Assembly (NCBI RefSeq): GCF_016905005.1 | Contig: NZ_JADIKC010000009.1 | Coordinates: forward strand, 1-64,000 | Length of the DNA: 64,000 nt | Source of the DNA: Dyella kyungheensis | Lineage (GTDB): Bacteria > Pseudomonadota > Gammaproteobacteria > Xanthomonadales > Rhodanobacteraceae | Direction of reading: 5' to 3' | Part shown: positions 27,514 to 36,436 of the stretch, piece by piece | How positions within the stretch are numbered: position 1 is the first letter of the stretch | Layout of the letters: each line of letters opens with the position of its first letter | The notes under the pieces: model-generated | What the model was told of the DNA's origin: nothing | Database searches by the model: none | Seen by the model: the letters and a program-made list of their open reading frames with translations, nothing else | Program-made: the position numbers and the translations under genes

Positions 27514-27846
27514 TCAGTCGACCACGAACAGCTTCGCCCCCACCGGGGTCGAAGAGCGATGGGCCGCGTCGCCGAAATCGGAGACCTGGTAGCTCATCCC
27601 AGGCGTGAGCACGAAGCTGCGCCCGTCTTTCAACTCCGTGTGAAGCTCGCCTTCCAACACGTAGAGCACATGGCCGCGGTCGCACCAGTGATCGGCCGTG
27701 TAGCCGGGGCTGTACTCGACGATTCGCACGCGCAACTCGCCCGTGCCGAAGGTTCGCCAAAGCGCCTCACCGGATTCACCGGGATGGCGGGTAACGGGAA
27801 CCTGATTCCAGTCGGTGATGGTGAACGGCAACGCTGGCAACTTCAT
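27514..27846 (-). CDS. DHCW-motif cupin-fold protein
   Basis: A small single-domain cupin of 110 aa (start ATG 27846, GGAG 6 nt upstream). The conserved region reads SPGYTADHWCDRGHVLYVLE, with His, His and Glu placed as cupin metal ligands, followed by GELHTELKDG. It matches the small family named for a DHCW motif; here the order reads DHWC. Function unknown. It is divergent from the SDR gene. Confidence 0.75.
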   Translation of the reverse strand: MKLPALPFTITDWNQVPVTRHPGESGEALWRTFGTGELRVRIVEYSPGYTADHWCDRGHVLYVLEGELHTELKDGRSFVLTPGMSYQVSDFGDAAHRSSTPVGAKLFVVD

Positions 27847-28044
27847 CGAAAGCTCCGGGGCATGGAGAAAGCATGCGGGGACTTTCGCACTCGTGTTCCC
27901 CGTTGGCACGGGGCGAAAGTCACACGCACGGCAGTCCATCAAAGTGTCGGCATCGGCGATACCGATGGTGCCGATCGGAAATTCCCGTTTCCTCCGGCAG
28001 GCGTCACTGGTCTACAACGGGGATCCCTTTCAAGGAGACCGGTG

Positions 28045-28779
28045 ATGCCAGAGATCGAACGCAACGAGCATGTACTTATCGTGGGTGGAAGTTCAGGCAT
28101 GGGCCTGTCGCTGGCGGCATCCCTGCTGGCCGAAGGCGCCAGGGTCACCATTGCAGGACGCGATGCCGCGCGACTGCAAGACGCTCGCGCGAGCCTGCCT
28201 GAGGCCTCGTTGCTCAGCACCGAGATGGCCGACATCACCAGGGAAGACGACGTCATCCGCTTGTTCGATCGGCTGGGACCGGTGGATCACATCGTCAGCA
28301 CGGCGGCCAGTTTGGAGGGCGTGTATCGCCTGTTGCCCGAGTTGGCATTGCCAGCGGTTCGTCGCGCGGTGGATTCCAAACTGATCGGCCCCTTGCTGCT
28401 GGCGAAACATGGTGCGCCATCGCTATCGGAAAAGGGCTCCATCACGTTCACTTCCGGCATCGCTGCGTATCGCCCCGCTGCACGCGGTTCCGTGGTGGCA
28501 GCCGTCAACGGAGCGCTGGCATCACTGGCTTACGCGCTGGCCATCGAACTGGCGCCCATTCGCGTCAATGTGGTGTCGCCAGGCTGGGTCGATTCACCCA
28601 TCTGGGCCACGGTGGCGGGCGACCAGAAGGAAACCATGCTGGAGGCGATGGCGGAGCGGCTCCCGGTGGGGCGTGTCGGCCAGCCGGCCGATATCGCGCA
28701 CGCCATCGGTTTTCTCATGCGCAACGGGTTCACCACCGGCTCGGTGCTACACGTCGACGGCGGCCACCGGTTCGTGTGA
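28045..28779 (+). CDS. SDR-family protein lacking the catalytic Tyr-Lys pair
   Basis: A 244-aa short-chain dehydrogenase/reductase fold protein. The cofactor loop is present (VLIVGGSSGMGLSLAASLL, then AGRD), as are the structural SPGWVD and C-terminal DGGHR. At the active site, the Ser of FTSGIAAYR is retained, but the positions aligned with YxxxK read V and N (SVVAAVNGALASL). It is therefore either a binding protein or an enzyme with different chemistry; this variant occurs in other bacteria. AAGGAGACCGGTG precedes the ATG. Its last 33 nt overlap the convergent LysR gene. Confidence 0.85.
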   Translation: MPEIERNEHVLIVGGSSGMGLSLAASLLAEGARVTIAGRDAARLQDARASLPEASLLSTEMADITREDDVIRLFDRLGPVDHIVSTAASLEGVYRLLPELALPAVRRAVDSKLIGPLLLAKHGAPSLSEKGSITFTSGIAAYRPAARGSVVAAVNGALASLAYALAIELAPIRVNVVSPGWVDSPIWATVAGDQKETMLEAMAERLPVGRVGQPADIAHAIGFLMRNGFTTGSVLHVDGGHRFV

Positions 28780-29652
28780 GAGCTGACTGTCCGTCAACAC
28801 AGCCAGCAAGATCCGCAGCGCCGGCGGTTGAACCGCTTGTTGGCGCCACACCAGATGAATCGCGGCGCTGCGTTTCTTGCCATGCCAGGGGCGCATGACG
28901 ATATGCCGGTTTCGCAGCGGCGCGGCCAGTCGGGGCATCAGCGCGCAGCCGCCGCCCCGCGCCACCATGGCACCTAGGGTGGCCACGCTCTCGAACTCGC
29001 CGATGATGTTCGGCGCTTCGCCGAGGTCCGCCATCGCCTGATCGAAGATACGACGGTAAACGCATCCCTTCGGTGTTACGAAGAACGGTTCGCCCGCCAG
29101 ATCGTTCGGCGCGACCACCTTCTGCTGCTTCCATCGATGTTGCGCAGGCGCAATGACAACGAGATCGGCCGTGTCCGCGATTGCACTGGACAAAGCGACC
29201 TCAGGCTCAGCATCCCATACCAGGCACGCATCGAGTTCGCCGCGCCGCACGCGGGCAAGCAAGTCGCCGGTGCCGCCGACCTCGACCCGCAACGGCAGGC
29301 CCGGTCGCTCCTTCATCAGGCGCTCAAGCGGTCCCGACAACCAGCGGGCGCTCAATGTCTCCAATGCGCCCAGCGCAAGCGGACTGCCTGCTGTCGCCGC
29401 ATCGGCAACGGCAACGCGCGCCTCGCGTCCCAAGGCCAGCAAACGCTCGGCGTACTGCAACAGGCGATGTCCCGCTTCCGTCAACCGCAGTTTGCGGCCC
29501 GATCGATCAAACAGGATCGCACCGAGGTCCGCTTCGAGTGACTGGATCTGCTCCGTGACGCTGGATTGGGCCAGGTGGACCTGCTCGGCAGCGCGCGTGA
29601 AGTTCAGTGTGGACGCGACGGCAACGAAGGTCCGCAGATATCGAAGCTGCAT
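28747..29652 (-). CDS. LysR-family transcriptional regulator
   Basis: A 301-aa LysR regulator: N-terminal winged helix (MQLRYLRTFVAVASTLNFTR, AEQVHLAQSSVTEQIQSLE, LFDRSGRKLRLTEAG) and the substrate-binding domain with RVEVGGTGDLLARVRRGELD and LGAMVARGGGCALMPRLAA. Start 29652 is chosen because AAGAGA then lies at proper spacing; an ATG three codons earlier has none. Its end overlaps the SDR gene by 33 nt in opposite orientation. A LysR protein next to an SDR often controls it, but here they are convergent, so that is uncertain. Confidence 0.92.
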   Translation of the reverse strand: MQLRYLRTFVAVASTLNFTRAAEQVHLAQSSVTEQIQSLEADLGAILFDRSGRKLRLTEAGHRLLQYAERLLALGREARVAVADAATAGSPLALGALETLSARWLSGPLERLMKERPGLPLRVEVGGTGDLLARVRRGELDACLVWDAEPEVALSSAIADTADLVVIAPAQHRWKQQKVVAPNDLAGEPFFVTPKGCVYRRIFDQAMADLGEAPNIIGEFESVATLGAMVARGGGCALMPRLAAPLRNRHIVMRPWHGKKRSAAIHLVWRQQAVQPPALRILLAVLTDSQLSHEPVAAVDV

Positions 29653-29728
29653 GGGGATCATCTCTTACGTTGCTGGCGGCCCCGGTCGAGCCATCGGGTC
29701 GATGATCATAGCGTAGCGAGTTACGTGC

Positions 29729-31924
29729 TCAAGACTCGCCTTCGGCCTGGTCGATGATCTTCCGAACCTTCAAGGCAAGTGCTCCCAGGTTGAAGGGCTT
29801 GGTAATCACTTCCATGCCCGGCGCGAGGAACTCGCTTCCCACCACGGCATTCTCGGCGTAGCCCGTCATGAAGAGCACGCTCAGCCGGGGATGCACGACC
29901 CGGACGGCATCGGCCAACTGGCGGCCATTCATGCCCCCTGGAAGTCCCACGTCGGTAAGGAGGAGATCGATCTTTCGTCCCGATTCGACCATCCTCAATC
30001 CTTCAGCGCCATTGGCCGCCGCCAGCACCGCGAAGCCCTGCTCCGTGAGCAGCTCGACAACGATCTGACGCACCACCTCTTCGTCTTCCACCACCAGGAT
30101 GCACTCGCCCAGCTTGCATGACTCGCGGGGATTCAGGCGTGCCGCCGCAGGCTCCGTCGCCGAGGTTCCGAGGTGCCGTGGGAGATACATCGAGAAAGTG
30201 GTTCCGCGACCGACTTCGGAATGCACTCGAACCTGCCCTCCCGACTGGCGCAGGAAACCGTAGACCATCGACAGCCCAAGACCCGTACCCTGACCGATAG
30301 GCTTGGTCGTGAAGAAAGGATCGAAGATCCGCGCGATCGTCTCCGGCGACATGCCGCAGCCCGAATCCGTCACGCCGATCAGGATGTATTCGCCGGGCTG
30401 CAACTCCCAGCGGGCCGACGAGCTGTCGTCCAGTGTTTCGTTGGCCGTTTCGATGGTCAGCGAGCCGCCTGCGGGAGCCATGGCGTCACGTGCATTGATG
30501 CAGAGATTCAGCAGGACGTTCTCCAACTGGGAGACATCGACCCGGGTCAACCAGAGGCATTCCGCACGAACCATTTCAACGTTGACGGCCGGGCCGACCG
30601 TTCGCTTGATCAAGTCCTCGAGGCTGCCGATCAGTCGATTGACGTCGGTCAGCCTGGGATCGAGCGTTTGCCGACGCGAGAACGCCAGCAGTCTTTGCGT
30701 CAGCGAGGTGGCGCGCTGAACCGAGTCCTTGGCCATGCCGATGAACAGGTCCACATTGTCCAGTCTATCGCGCGCCAGGTTCATCTCGACCACTTCCAGG
30801 CTCCCATTGATGGCGGTCAGGAGATTGTTGAAGTCGTGAGCGATGCCGCCGGTGAGCTGACCGATGGCTTCCATCTTCTGCGATTGGCGCAAGCGCTCCT
30901 CGATCTCCATCAAGGCAGCAGTACGCTCGTTGACGCGCCGCTCCAGCGTCTCGTTGGCTGCGCGCAGACGCAGCTCGCTTTCCTGGAGGTTCGATGCCGC
31001 ACGCGCACGCTCCACGGCGGTACGTGTGCGGCGCGCGACCTCACGCATGAATGCCGTCTCGGCGTCCGTCCACTCGCGACGCTCTGCATGATTGACGTAT
31101 AGCACGGCAACCAGAACGCCCTTCTCGACCACGGGTACATTGAGAAACGAGCGAGCATCCCTTCCTTCGAGCGCGGCGGCGACCGCACTCGTTCGATGAT
31201 CCTCGCGAACATCATTGATGTTGATGAACTCGTTCTGCTTGAGGCTATCGATGAACGAGCCATACTCACGCAGCGGCGTCACGCCCGCCAAGGTCTCCAC
31301 GCCAGGAGCGGTCCAATCCCTGTCGACATGCAGCGTCTCGGCCACCGGATCGATCGTCCCGTAGCCCACGCGACTTACCTTCAAGGTTTCTCCCAGGATC
31401 CGGCACGCCGTAAAACTGAAATCCTCGGACTGGCCCAGCGCCTGGAACTCGTCGCTAAGGCGGAGCAACGCCATATGCAGCGCCTGCGCCAACACCCGCT
31501 CGGTAACATCGTGCCCCTCGACAAGGATCCCCGTCACGCTGCCATCGGCCTGGCGCAGGGGTTGATAGTCGAAGTCCAGGAACCGCTCGACAGCGGCGCC
31601 ACCCATTCGTGCCTGCGTTACATATCGGGCGCCGGATGCGGAATAGGCCTCGCCCGTTCCGAAAACCCGATCAAGCAGCGCGACGTATCCCTGGACAAGA
31701 GCTTCGGGAAGTGCGTCGGCCACGGTGCGGCCAAGAACCGGCCTCTGCTCCACCAGACGCAGATAGCTGGCATTGGCATGGACAAAGCGGTGGTCAGGCC
31801 CTTCCAGAATCGCCATGAAACTGGGCGATTGCTCGAACAACATAGCGAGCGACGCTGCACCGTCTCCCTGTCCAGGCATCGTCTCAGCGCGGTCTATCGT
31901 TGAATCGGCTTTCTCAACCGGCAT
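29729..31924 (-). CDS. hybrid sensor histidine kinase (PAS-GAF-HisKA-HATPase-REC)
   Basis: A soluble 731-aa kinase without membrane helices. Domains in order: PAS (LFEQSPSFMAILEGPDHRFV, about residues 27-150), GAF (about 165-310), a coiled coil (NETLERRVNERTAALMEIEE), HisKA with phosphorylatable His363 in GGIAHDFNNLL, HATPase_c with NLCINARDAM, DSGCGMS and GTGLGLSMVYGF, and a C-terminal receiver with Asp658 in LLTDVGLPGGMNG. Bacteriophytochrome-like and blue-light kinases share this layout, but no flavin-binding NCRFLQ or bilin Cys is visible. No response regulator lies next to it. Start 31924 has AGGA upstream. Confidence 0.92.
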   Translation of the reverse strand: MPVEKADSTIDRAETMPGQGDGAASLAMLFEQSPSFMAILEGPDHRFVHANASYLRLVEQRPVLGRTVADALPEALVQGYVALLDRVFGTGEAYSASGARYVTQARMGGAAVERFLDFDYQPLRQADGSVTGILVEGHDVTERVLAQALHMALLRLSDEFQALGQSEDFSFTACRILGETLKVSRVGYGTIDPVAETLHVDRDWTAPGVETLAGVTPLREYGSFIDSLKQNEFININDVREDHRTSAVAAALEGRDARSFLNVPVVEKGVLVAVLYVNHAERREWTDAETAFMREVARRTRTAVERARAASNLQESELRLRAANETLERRVNERTAALMEIEERLRQSQKMEAIGQLTGGIAHDFNNLLTAINGSLEVVEMNLARDRLDNVDLFIGMAKDSVQRATSLTQRLLAFSRRQTLDPRLTDVNRLIGSLEDLIKRTVGPAVNVEMVRAECLWLTRVDVSQLENVLLNLCINARDAMAPAGGSLTIETANETLDDSSSARWELQPGEYILIGVTDSGCGMSPETIARIFDPFFTTKPIGQGTGLGLSMVYGFLRQSGGQVRVHSEVGRGTTFSMYLPRHLGTSATEPAAARLNPRESCKLGECILVVEDEEVVRQIVVELLTEQGFAVLAAANGAEGLRMVESGRKIDLLLTDVGLPGGMNGRQLADAVRVVHPRLSVLFMTGYAENAVVGSEFLAPGMEVITKPFNLGALALKVRKIIDQAEGES

Positions 31925-32209
31925 GGAGATGTCCTGGGCAGCGCCTGGCGTAGTTCCAATAGCCGCATCGAGCCGGATGGAACAAGCAAAGGTTACCACT
32001 CAGCCTGACCGGTGGCGGCGGCGGATCGAGCTTCGTTTGGCGCGCTTTCCCAGGAGCCATGTGCCAAGTGCGCTTACCGCGATCGGCTCGCGATCACACG
32101 AAATTCACCGGCATTCATCGCCTATCGATGGGCGAGAGGCCTCTCGGGCGCGCAACGTTCAATCCCGCGGGCCTGATCCTCGCTGCCCGCCGTTCGCCGG
32201 AGAAAACCG

Positions 32210-32891
32210 ATGGACTTCATGCGCATCCTGCAGTCGCTCGAAGAATTCCTGTACGAAGTGATGAGCTGGCTGGTGTTCTATCCGCGGGCGCTCTGGCGGA
32301 CCCTTCGTCACCCCGTGGCCGTGGCGATCTATACGCAACGGCAATTGCGTCAGGGCTGCGACCAGCAGTTCACCGAAATGATCGGGCCGCCCTTGATGCT
32401 CATTCTTACCGTGCTGGTCGCGCACGTGATCGAACTCAGTTCGCCCTCGGGCATGGCCAGGGTCAACACCGTGCTGGGCAAAGAGCTGCTCGGCACCGAG
32501 CAGGGCGTTATTGCAACTCGCAGCATCATCTACTGTTTCTTCGCGCTTTTTTGGCGCGCTTGGCATGTTGCATCAGAAGAAATCGCCCATCACGCGAGAG
32601 ACGCTTCGCCAGCCCTTCTATATTCATTGCTACCTGTTGGCTCCGTTCGCGCTGGGCCTGTCCATCGCCAGCACCATTCTTCTCAACAGCCACGGCTTCG
32701 GGCCCCTGCTCGGCCTCGCGATCGCGTTGCTTAGTTGCGCCTGGTACGGCGGCGCGCAATCCGCCATCTACGCAAGGATTCTGAAGATCTCCCTGCTACG
32801 GGCGGCCTTGATCGCCTCCGCTGCCAATGTGGCGGCCACCGTCATCATCGCTGGGGTCGCCTTTCTTCTGGTCGGTATCGATCGCGGGTAG
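32210..32891 (+). pseudogene. polytopic membrane protein, broken by a frameshift
   Basis: The first half reads in frame from ATG 32210 (GGAG upstream) to IIYCFFAL. The second half continues in another frame from about 32553 (GALGMLHQKKSPITRETL) to 32891. Joined, they give a protein of about 226 aa with around six membrane helices. The break falls exactly in a run of six T at 32547-32552: five T would restore one frame (ALFGALGML). It could be a real inactivating mutation, a sequencing error, or rarely a programmed +1 slip. The family is not recognised with certainty; the pattern resembles Yip1-type permease-like proteins. Confidence 0.7.
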
Positions 32892-33104
32892 CGCCGGACT
32901 GTGATGTGCGTACGCCGATCGGCCTAATTGCCGGCCGCAAGCAGGCCATGACAGCATTCGTAATGGGGCCGCTTGTCTGACCGAGCGGAAGGGAATCCGG
33001 TGCACGCCATTCTGGCCAAGGCACTTGCCGGGTGATGAGCGGCCATTGCCATGTCGCCGCCGGTTGTCACGCAGCAAATGGACTGCCATGCATAAGGGGA
33101 AAAT

Positions 33105-34055
33105 ATGCGCTGTAGCGAGTGCGGTGTAACCATCAATCCACCGGCAGTGCTGTGCCCGGGTTGCACCTATCGGGCTTCCCAATTGGCAAGAATGCCGAAA
33201 TTTTCCTTGGCAACGCCTTCACCATCGAACACAGCAGCCAGTGCCGTGGTATCGACCAAAGCGAGAAGGGACATCTCCTGGGTCACGGTAACCCTGGTCT
33301 GCCTTCCCTTCCTGGTACTCGGCTGCCTGATCGCGTATCGCAAGATCGGGGGGGATCCCGCCAAAATGTTCGGTTACACCATGGGGCCGGTGATATGGGG
33401 TGCCGTGGTCGCTGGATTGCTCGGAAGGTTCGCCAAGGCACGATTCCGGTTGACCTTCATGGTGACCTTCCTCGTTATGGAAATACTGCCGCTGCTGAAT
33501 GCGGTGTCATCGATAAACAATGGGAATGTGACAGCAGCGTCGCCGTCATCAAGTGCGACGGAGGAGAGTGCTGTTCCGCTGCCCGCGCGCATTGATTTCG
33601 AGTGGCCGGAGGGTTGGCGCTTGGAGCCCGCTGAGCGAGTGGATGGTGGCGTCGCACAAAGGGCCGTGCTGTTCCAGAACAGGAGGCCTGTGGCAGCAAT
33701 GCTCGTATCGCTTGGACGCGACGGACCAACTCGAACGCTGTCGGAGGAAGCAAACGTTGCAACGGAATCGGCCACTGAAACGATCGAGAAGGCCGGCGGA
33801 ACCGTAGCCTGGTCCCCTTCTCGGGAAGATAACGTCGGCAACCTCCCCGCGATCGAACGAGATGGAACCATAGTTAAAGGCCATGAAAAGGCGAGAGAGC
33901 TGATGATTCTTGTCGACGGTCCAGACCATGCAATGTGCGGACTGGTATATACCGCAAATGTCGAGAACTTCGACGGATACAAGCCGCAATTTGACGATGC
34001 CGTGAAGCGCTTCACATGCCGAAATACGAGTGCGGCTGCCTCAGCTGATCATTGA
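33105..34055 (+). CDS. zinc-ribbon membrane protein, unknown function
   Basis: A 316-aa protein with an N-terminal zinc ribbon (MRCSECGVTINPPAVLCPGC, four Cys). Two or three membrane helices lie at about residues 56-76, 88-106 and 112-132. A soluble C-terminal domain of about 170 residues (DFEWPEGWRLEPAERVDGG to FDDAVKRFTC) has no family I recognise but predicts a mixed alpha/beta fold. AAGGGGAAAAT precedes the start. Base composition is lower in GC than its neighbours, which fits acquired DNA. Topology: ribbon in the cytoplasm, C-terminal domain on the far side or beyond a hairpin. Confidence 0.65.
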   Translation: MRCSECGVTINPPAVLCPGCTYRASQLARMPKFSLATPSPSNTAASAVVSTKARRDISWVTVTLVCLPFLVLGCLIAYRKIGGDPAKMFGYTMGPVIWGAVVAGLLGRFAKARFRLTFMVTFLVMEILPLLNAVSSINNGNVTAASPSSSATEESAVPLPARIDFEWPEGWRLEPAERVDGGVAQRAVLFQNRRPVAAMLVSLGRDGPTRTLSEEANVATESATETIEKAGGTVAWSPSREDNVGNLPAIERDGTIVKGHEKARELMILVDGPDHAMCGLVYTANVENFDGYKPQFDDAVKRFTCRNTSAAASADH

Positions 34056-34163
34056 GCGGCTCGCGTCGGAGATATCTGATTCACTGCCGTCACGGCCGCC
34101 ACTATCTTTCATTCTGCCGCGGAAATTCCTTTCTGCCGCAGAAAGTGAAGGTAGCGAACCATC

Positions 34164-34511
34164 ATGAACAGCAATAGTCATCTACTGATAAAGAAACAAC
34201 CCGGTCGCGGCTGGTACATTTCCCGCAGCGGACAGAAGATTGGCGCAGCGGCGAATGTCGTCGCCGCAATGTTCCAGGCGAGCAAGTCCATGGACCGGGT
34301 CGCCATGGGTATTCAGCTGATGCGTGGCCAGGCGGCCACCGATGACTTGCGCGAAAAGATGTGCAGCATGCTTGGCGCGATCCGCATGGACGCGGAAGGG
34401 CTGGCTATCGCTCAGAAGGCCCGCGCGCAGAGCCATTCCGATGTCATTGCCGACATCAAGGCGGGAGACCTGGCCGAAAAGAAAAAAAGCGATGATCGCG
34501 AATGCGAATAA
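34164..34511 (+). CDS. hypothetical protein, 115 aa
   Basis: A small soluble protein. The N-terminus resembles a beta-strand tag (HLLIKKQPGRGWYISRSGQK), followed by helices (AANVVAAMFQASKSMDRVAM) and a charged tail (LAEKKKSDDRECE). No family is recognised. Its stop overlaps the next gene by 20 nt, which argues for coupled translation and a joint role. It lies in the ORFan-rich region. Confidence 0.5.
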   Translation: MNSNSHLLIKKQPGRGWYISRSGQKIGAAANVVAAMFQASKSMDRVAMGIQLMRGQAATDDLREKMCSMLGAIRMDAEGLAIAQKARAQSHSDVIADIKAGDLAEKKKSDDRECE

Positions 34512-34845
34512 TGCAGAGCTTGTGGAAGCTCTCTACGTGAATCGCACTTATCGTATCGATGGCCAGGTGTCACGCCCTGACGGTCAAACGGGAGGGCTCG
34601 GCCGGGCGTTTGAAATCATGGATCCTTCAAAATCCATCAGCATGCCTTTCATCACGACGGTACGCGCGGGCGTGCTGGGCATCGGCGAAAAAATGCAGTC
34701 GCGCTACTCCATCAACTGCAATAGCGCGCCCGCTCAGTTTGAGCGTTTCGCGAGTCTTCGCAACGAGGACTACGCCACGGTCATCGGCAAGGTCACGGGC
34801 TTCGATGGCGGCGCGCTTCAGCTGGATTGCCGTTTCGAGAAGTAA
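34492..34845 (+). CDS. putative OB-fold protein (tRNA_anti-like), 117 aa
   Basis: It starts at ATG 34492 within the end of the preceding gene. The order of segments, LVEALYVNRTYRIDGQVSRP, SISMPFITTV, SRYSINCNSA, DYATVIGKVTGFDGGALQLD and a final C, resembles the small OB-fold tRNA_anti-like family, in which a strand-rich barrel ends in a Cys. This is inference from strand pattern, not a firm match. Both this gene and its upstream partner are ORFans to me. They look like a two-gene unit. Confidence 0.5.
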   Translation: MIANANNAELVEALYVNRTYRIDGQVSRPDGQTGGLGRAFEIMDPSKSISMPFITTVRAGVLGIGEKMQSRYSINCNSAPAQFERFASLRNEDYATVIGKVTGFDGGALQLDCRFEK

Positions 34846-35195
34846 CCAGCGCGTTTGGGTGGCGGCGGAGATCGGCGTTGCCAAACACCGACCGCCAGCC
34901 ACGACAAAATCAAAAAGGTCAGAACCTTTTTTCTATACGTAGGCGCGTCGCGCTTATAGCAAGTGGATCTAATGGTCAGCCCGAGCCCTCACGCTCGCCT
35001 GCAGTCACGCGGACATCCATCTCACCCAACCCTGACAGACGATGCCAACCCTGCTTGTTAGGGTCAGCCAGTCATTCGCGCTGTCGCATTGCGCGACCTC
35101 GCGAGTGACCATGACTACCAGGTCATGAGACGCGGGCCGTGAGTGCACCAACACCCACGACCCGCTAACCATCACCAACTATTCGAGAGTTGATC
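34846..35195. other. 350-nt intergenic region with hairpins
   Basis: No gene is seen. Two inverted repeats lie close together: CATGAC/GTCATG at 35110-35127 and a longer imperfect one at 35132-35165 (GCGGGCCGTG pairing with CACGACCCGC). Being just upstream of the gene at 35196 they could be operators or RNA structures for it. Confidence 0.4.
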
Positions 35196-35540
35196 ATGGC
35201 TATCCGCGATCATACGGGACGCATTCGCTCGTCCGTTCCCCCTGACGACACCCTCACTCCGCCGCCTGGCGACCCGTTATCCACGGCGGCGGCATGGCCC
35301 GAAACCCTGCGTCATGGAACTCGCGGTGACATCGCCCTAGCGGTGCTCACCCTCACGCGCTTGCGTATCGACAGCGAGCAGTGCCTCCACTCACAGGCGC
35401 GCGGATTCCCCGGCAGACCGTTGCCATGGCCGCTTCCCGTGGCCGTCACAGCCAGCCTTGGCACGACCAGCCACTGCCTGCAGCAGTACGCCCGCTTGCT
35501 CGGTGACGAGCCTCGAGTGAACACCACACGCCTCCGATGA
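35196..35540 (+). CDS. hypothetical protein, 114 aa
   Basis: The frame from ATG 35196 (MAIRDHTGRIRSSVPPDD) is Pro- and Arg-rich, with a helical centre (GDIALAVLTLTRLRIDSEQC). It has no membrane segment and no family I recognise. It stands 138 nt before the HigA-like gene, where a HigB toxin would be expected, but nothing in it resembles HigB (no RelE-fold pattern). The coding case rests on frame length and position. Confidence 0.35.
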   Translation: MAIRDHTGRIRSSVPPDDTLTPPPGDPLSTAAAWPETLRHGTRGDIALAVLTLTRLRIDSEQCLHSQARGFPGRPLPWPLPVAVTASLGTTSHCLQQYARLLGDEPRVNTTRLR

Positions 35541-35678
35541 TCGCCGTTACGGCGCATCGGCCGGCATGGCGATGCGCCTCTTTCGGGCAATCACCGACGA
35601 AGCTGCCAAGCATTCACTGACACGGAGCGCTGTAGGCGCCTATCCGCTGCGCGGCCGTGTCCGACAGGGAGAACCACC

Positions 35679-35993
35679 ATGGAACTGATCCAGCTCACCC
35701 CGCACTCGGAAGTGGACCCCTCGCAACCCCTGCGAGCCCCCGGCGACATCCTGCTGCACGCCTACCTGATCCCCAGCGCACTCAACCCCGCCCAACTCGC
35801 CCGCCGCTCCGGCATCCCCTCCGACCACATCAAAGCCTTCATCGCCGACACCCACCCCATCACCCCCAAGACCGCCCTGCGCCTTTCCCTCATCTTCGAC
35901 ACCACCGCCTTTTACTGGCTGGCACTTCAGGCGCGCTACGATCTGGAAAGGGCGAAGCCTGCGATCCGTTCCTATCGTCCGCTCGTTGATTGA
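35679..35993 (+). CDS. HigA-like XRE antitoxin without a toxin partner
   Basis: A 104-aa helix-turn-helix protein of the HigA/VapI type: PGDILLHAYLIPSALNPAQL then ARRSGIPSDHIKAFI, with PITPKTALRLSLIFDTTAFY and the family's end, WLALQARYDLERA. AGGGAG lies before the ATG. HigA normally follows HigB in an operon, but no RelE/HigB-like gene precedes or follows here. Codon use is extreme for C in the third position. It may be an orphan antitoxin or a regulator. Confidence 0.8.
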   Translation: MELIQLTPHSEVDPSQPLRAPGDILLHAYLIPSALNPAQLARRSGIPSDHIKAFIADTHPITPKTALRLSLIFDTTAFYWLALQARYDLERAKPAIRSYRPLVD

Positions 35994-36088
35994 GGACAAA
36001 CGCGGCAAACGGAACGGAGGTAGTCAAGTCCCACCGACACTGCTCGAATTAACCACCTCCGCCCCGTTTGCTGGACATAATCACGCCC

Positions 36089-36388
36089 ATGACCAAGGTC
36101 CTTGCCGCTATCGCGCTCTTTGGGTTTGTTGCCGCCTGGTGCACGGGGGTCGTCGCTTGGTTTTCCGCCATCGTCTTTGCGGTGAAAGCAGTGCGCCGGA
36201 CACAAGCGGGAGTTCGGCTTTGGGGGCGAGAAACGCTGTGGAACCCGGCAAACGCCCTTCTCAATCCCCAGTTGCTGACGCCCGAAGGGTTGGCCTACCG
36301 TCGGAAATGCTTCATCGCCATTGGCGTGTTTATCGGTTGTGTTGGCATTCCGCTCTTGGCAGCGGCTATTACAGGCAACCTGAAGTGA
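36089..36388 (+). CDS. small membrane protein, cassette 1 of the array
   Basis: A 99-aa protein starting MTKVLAAIALFGFVAAWCTG, with two adjacent helices (about 3-30), a middle soluble segment (RRTQAGVRLWGRETLWNPAN) and a last helix (about 75-95). No family is recognised. It is the first of six small genes in one orientation; a degenerate copy of the hairpin repeat begins 5 nt after its stop. Confidence 0.55.
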   Translation: MTKVLAAIALFGFVAAWCTGVVAWFSAIVFAVKAVRRTQAGVRLWGRETLWNPANALLNPQLLTPEGLAYRRKCFIAIGVFIGCVGIPLLAAAITGNLK

Positions 36389-36393
36389 CGGAA

Positions 36394-36412
36394 GTCGCTT
36401 CCGGACGTCCGG
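36394..36412 (+). repeat. hairpin repeat, degenerate copy 1
   Basis: GTCGCTTCCGGACGTCCGG retains the GCTTCCG core and CGG(A) end of the family, 5 nt after the first small gene's stop. It is the least conserved copy. Confidence 0.4.
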
Positions 36413-36436
36413 AATGTTTACCAGGATGGAACCCAT

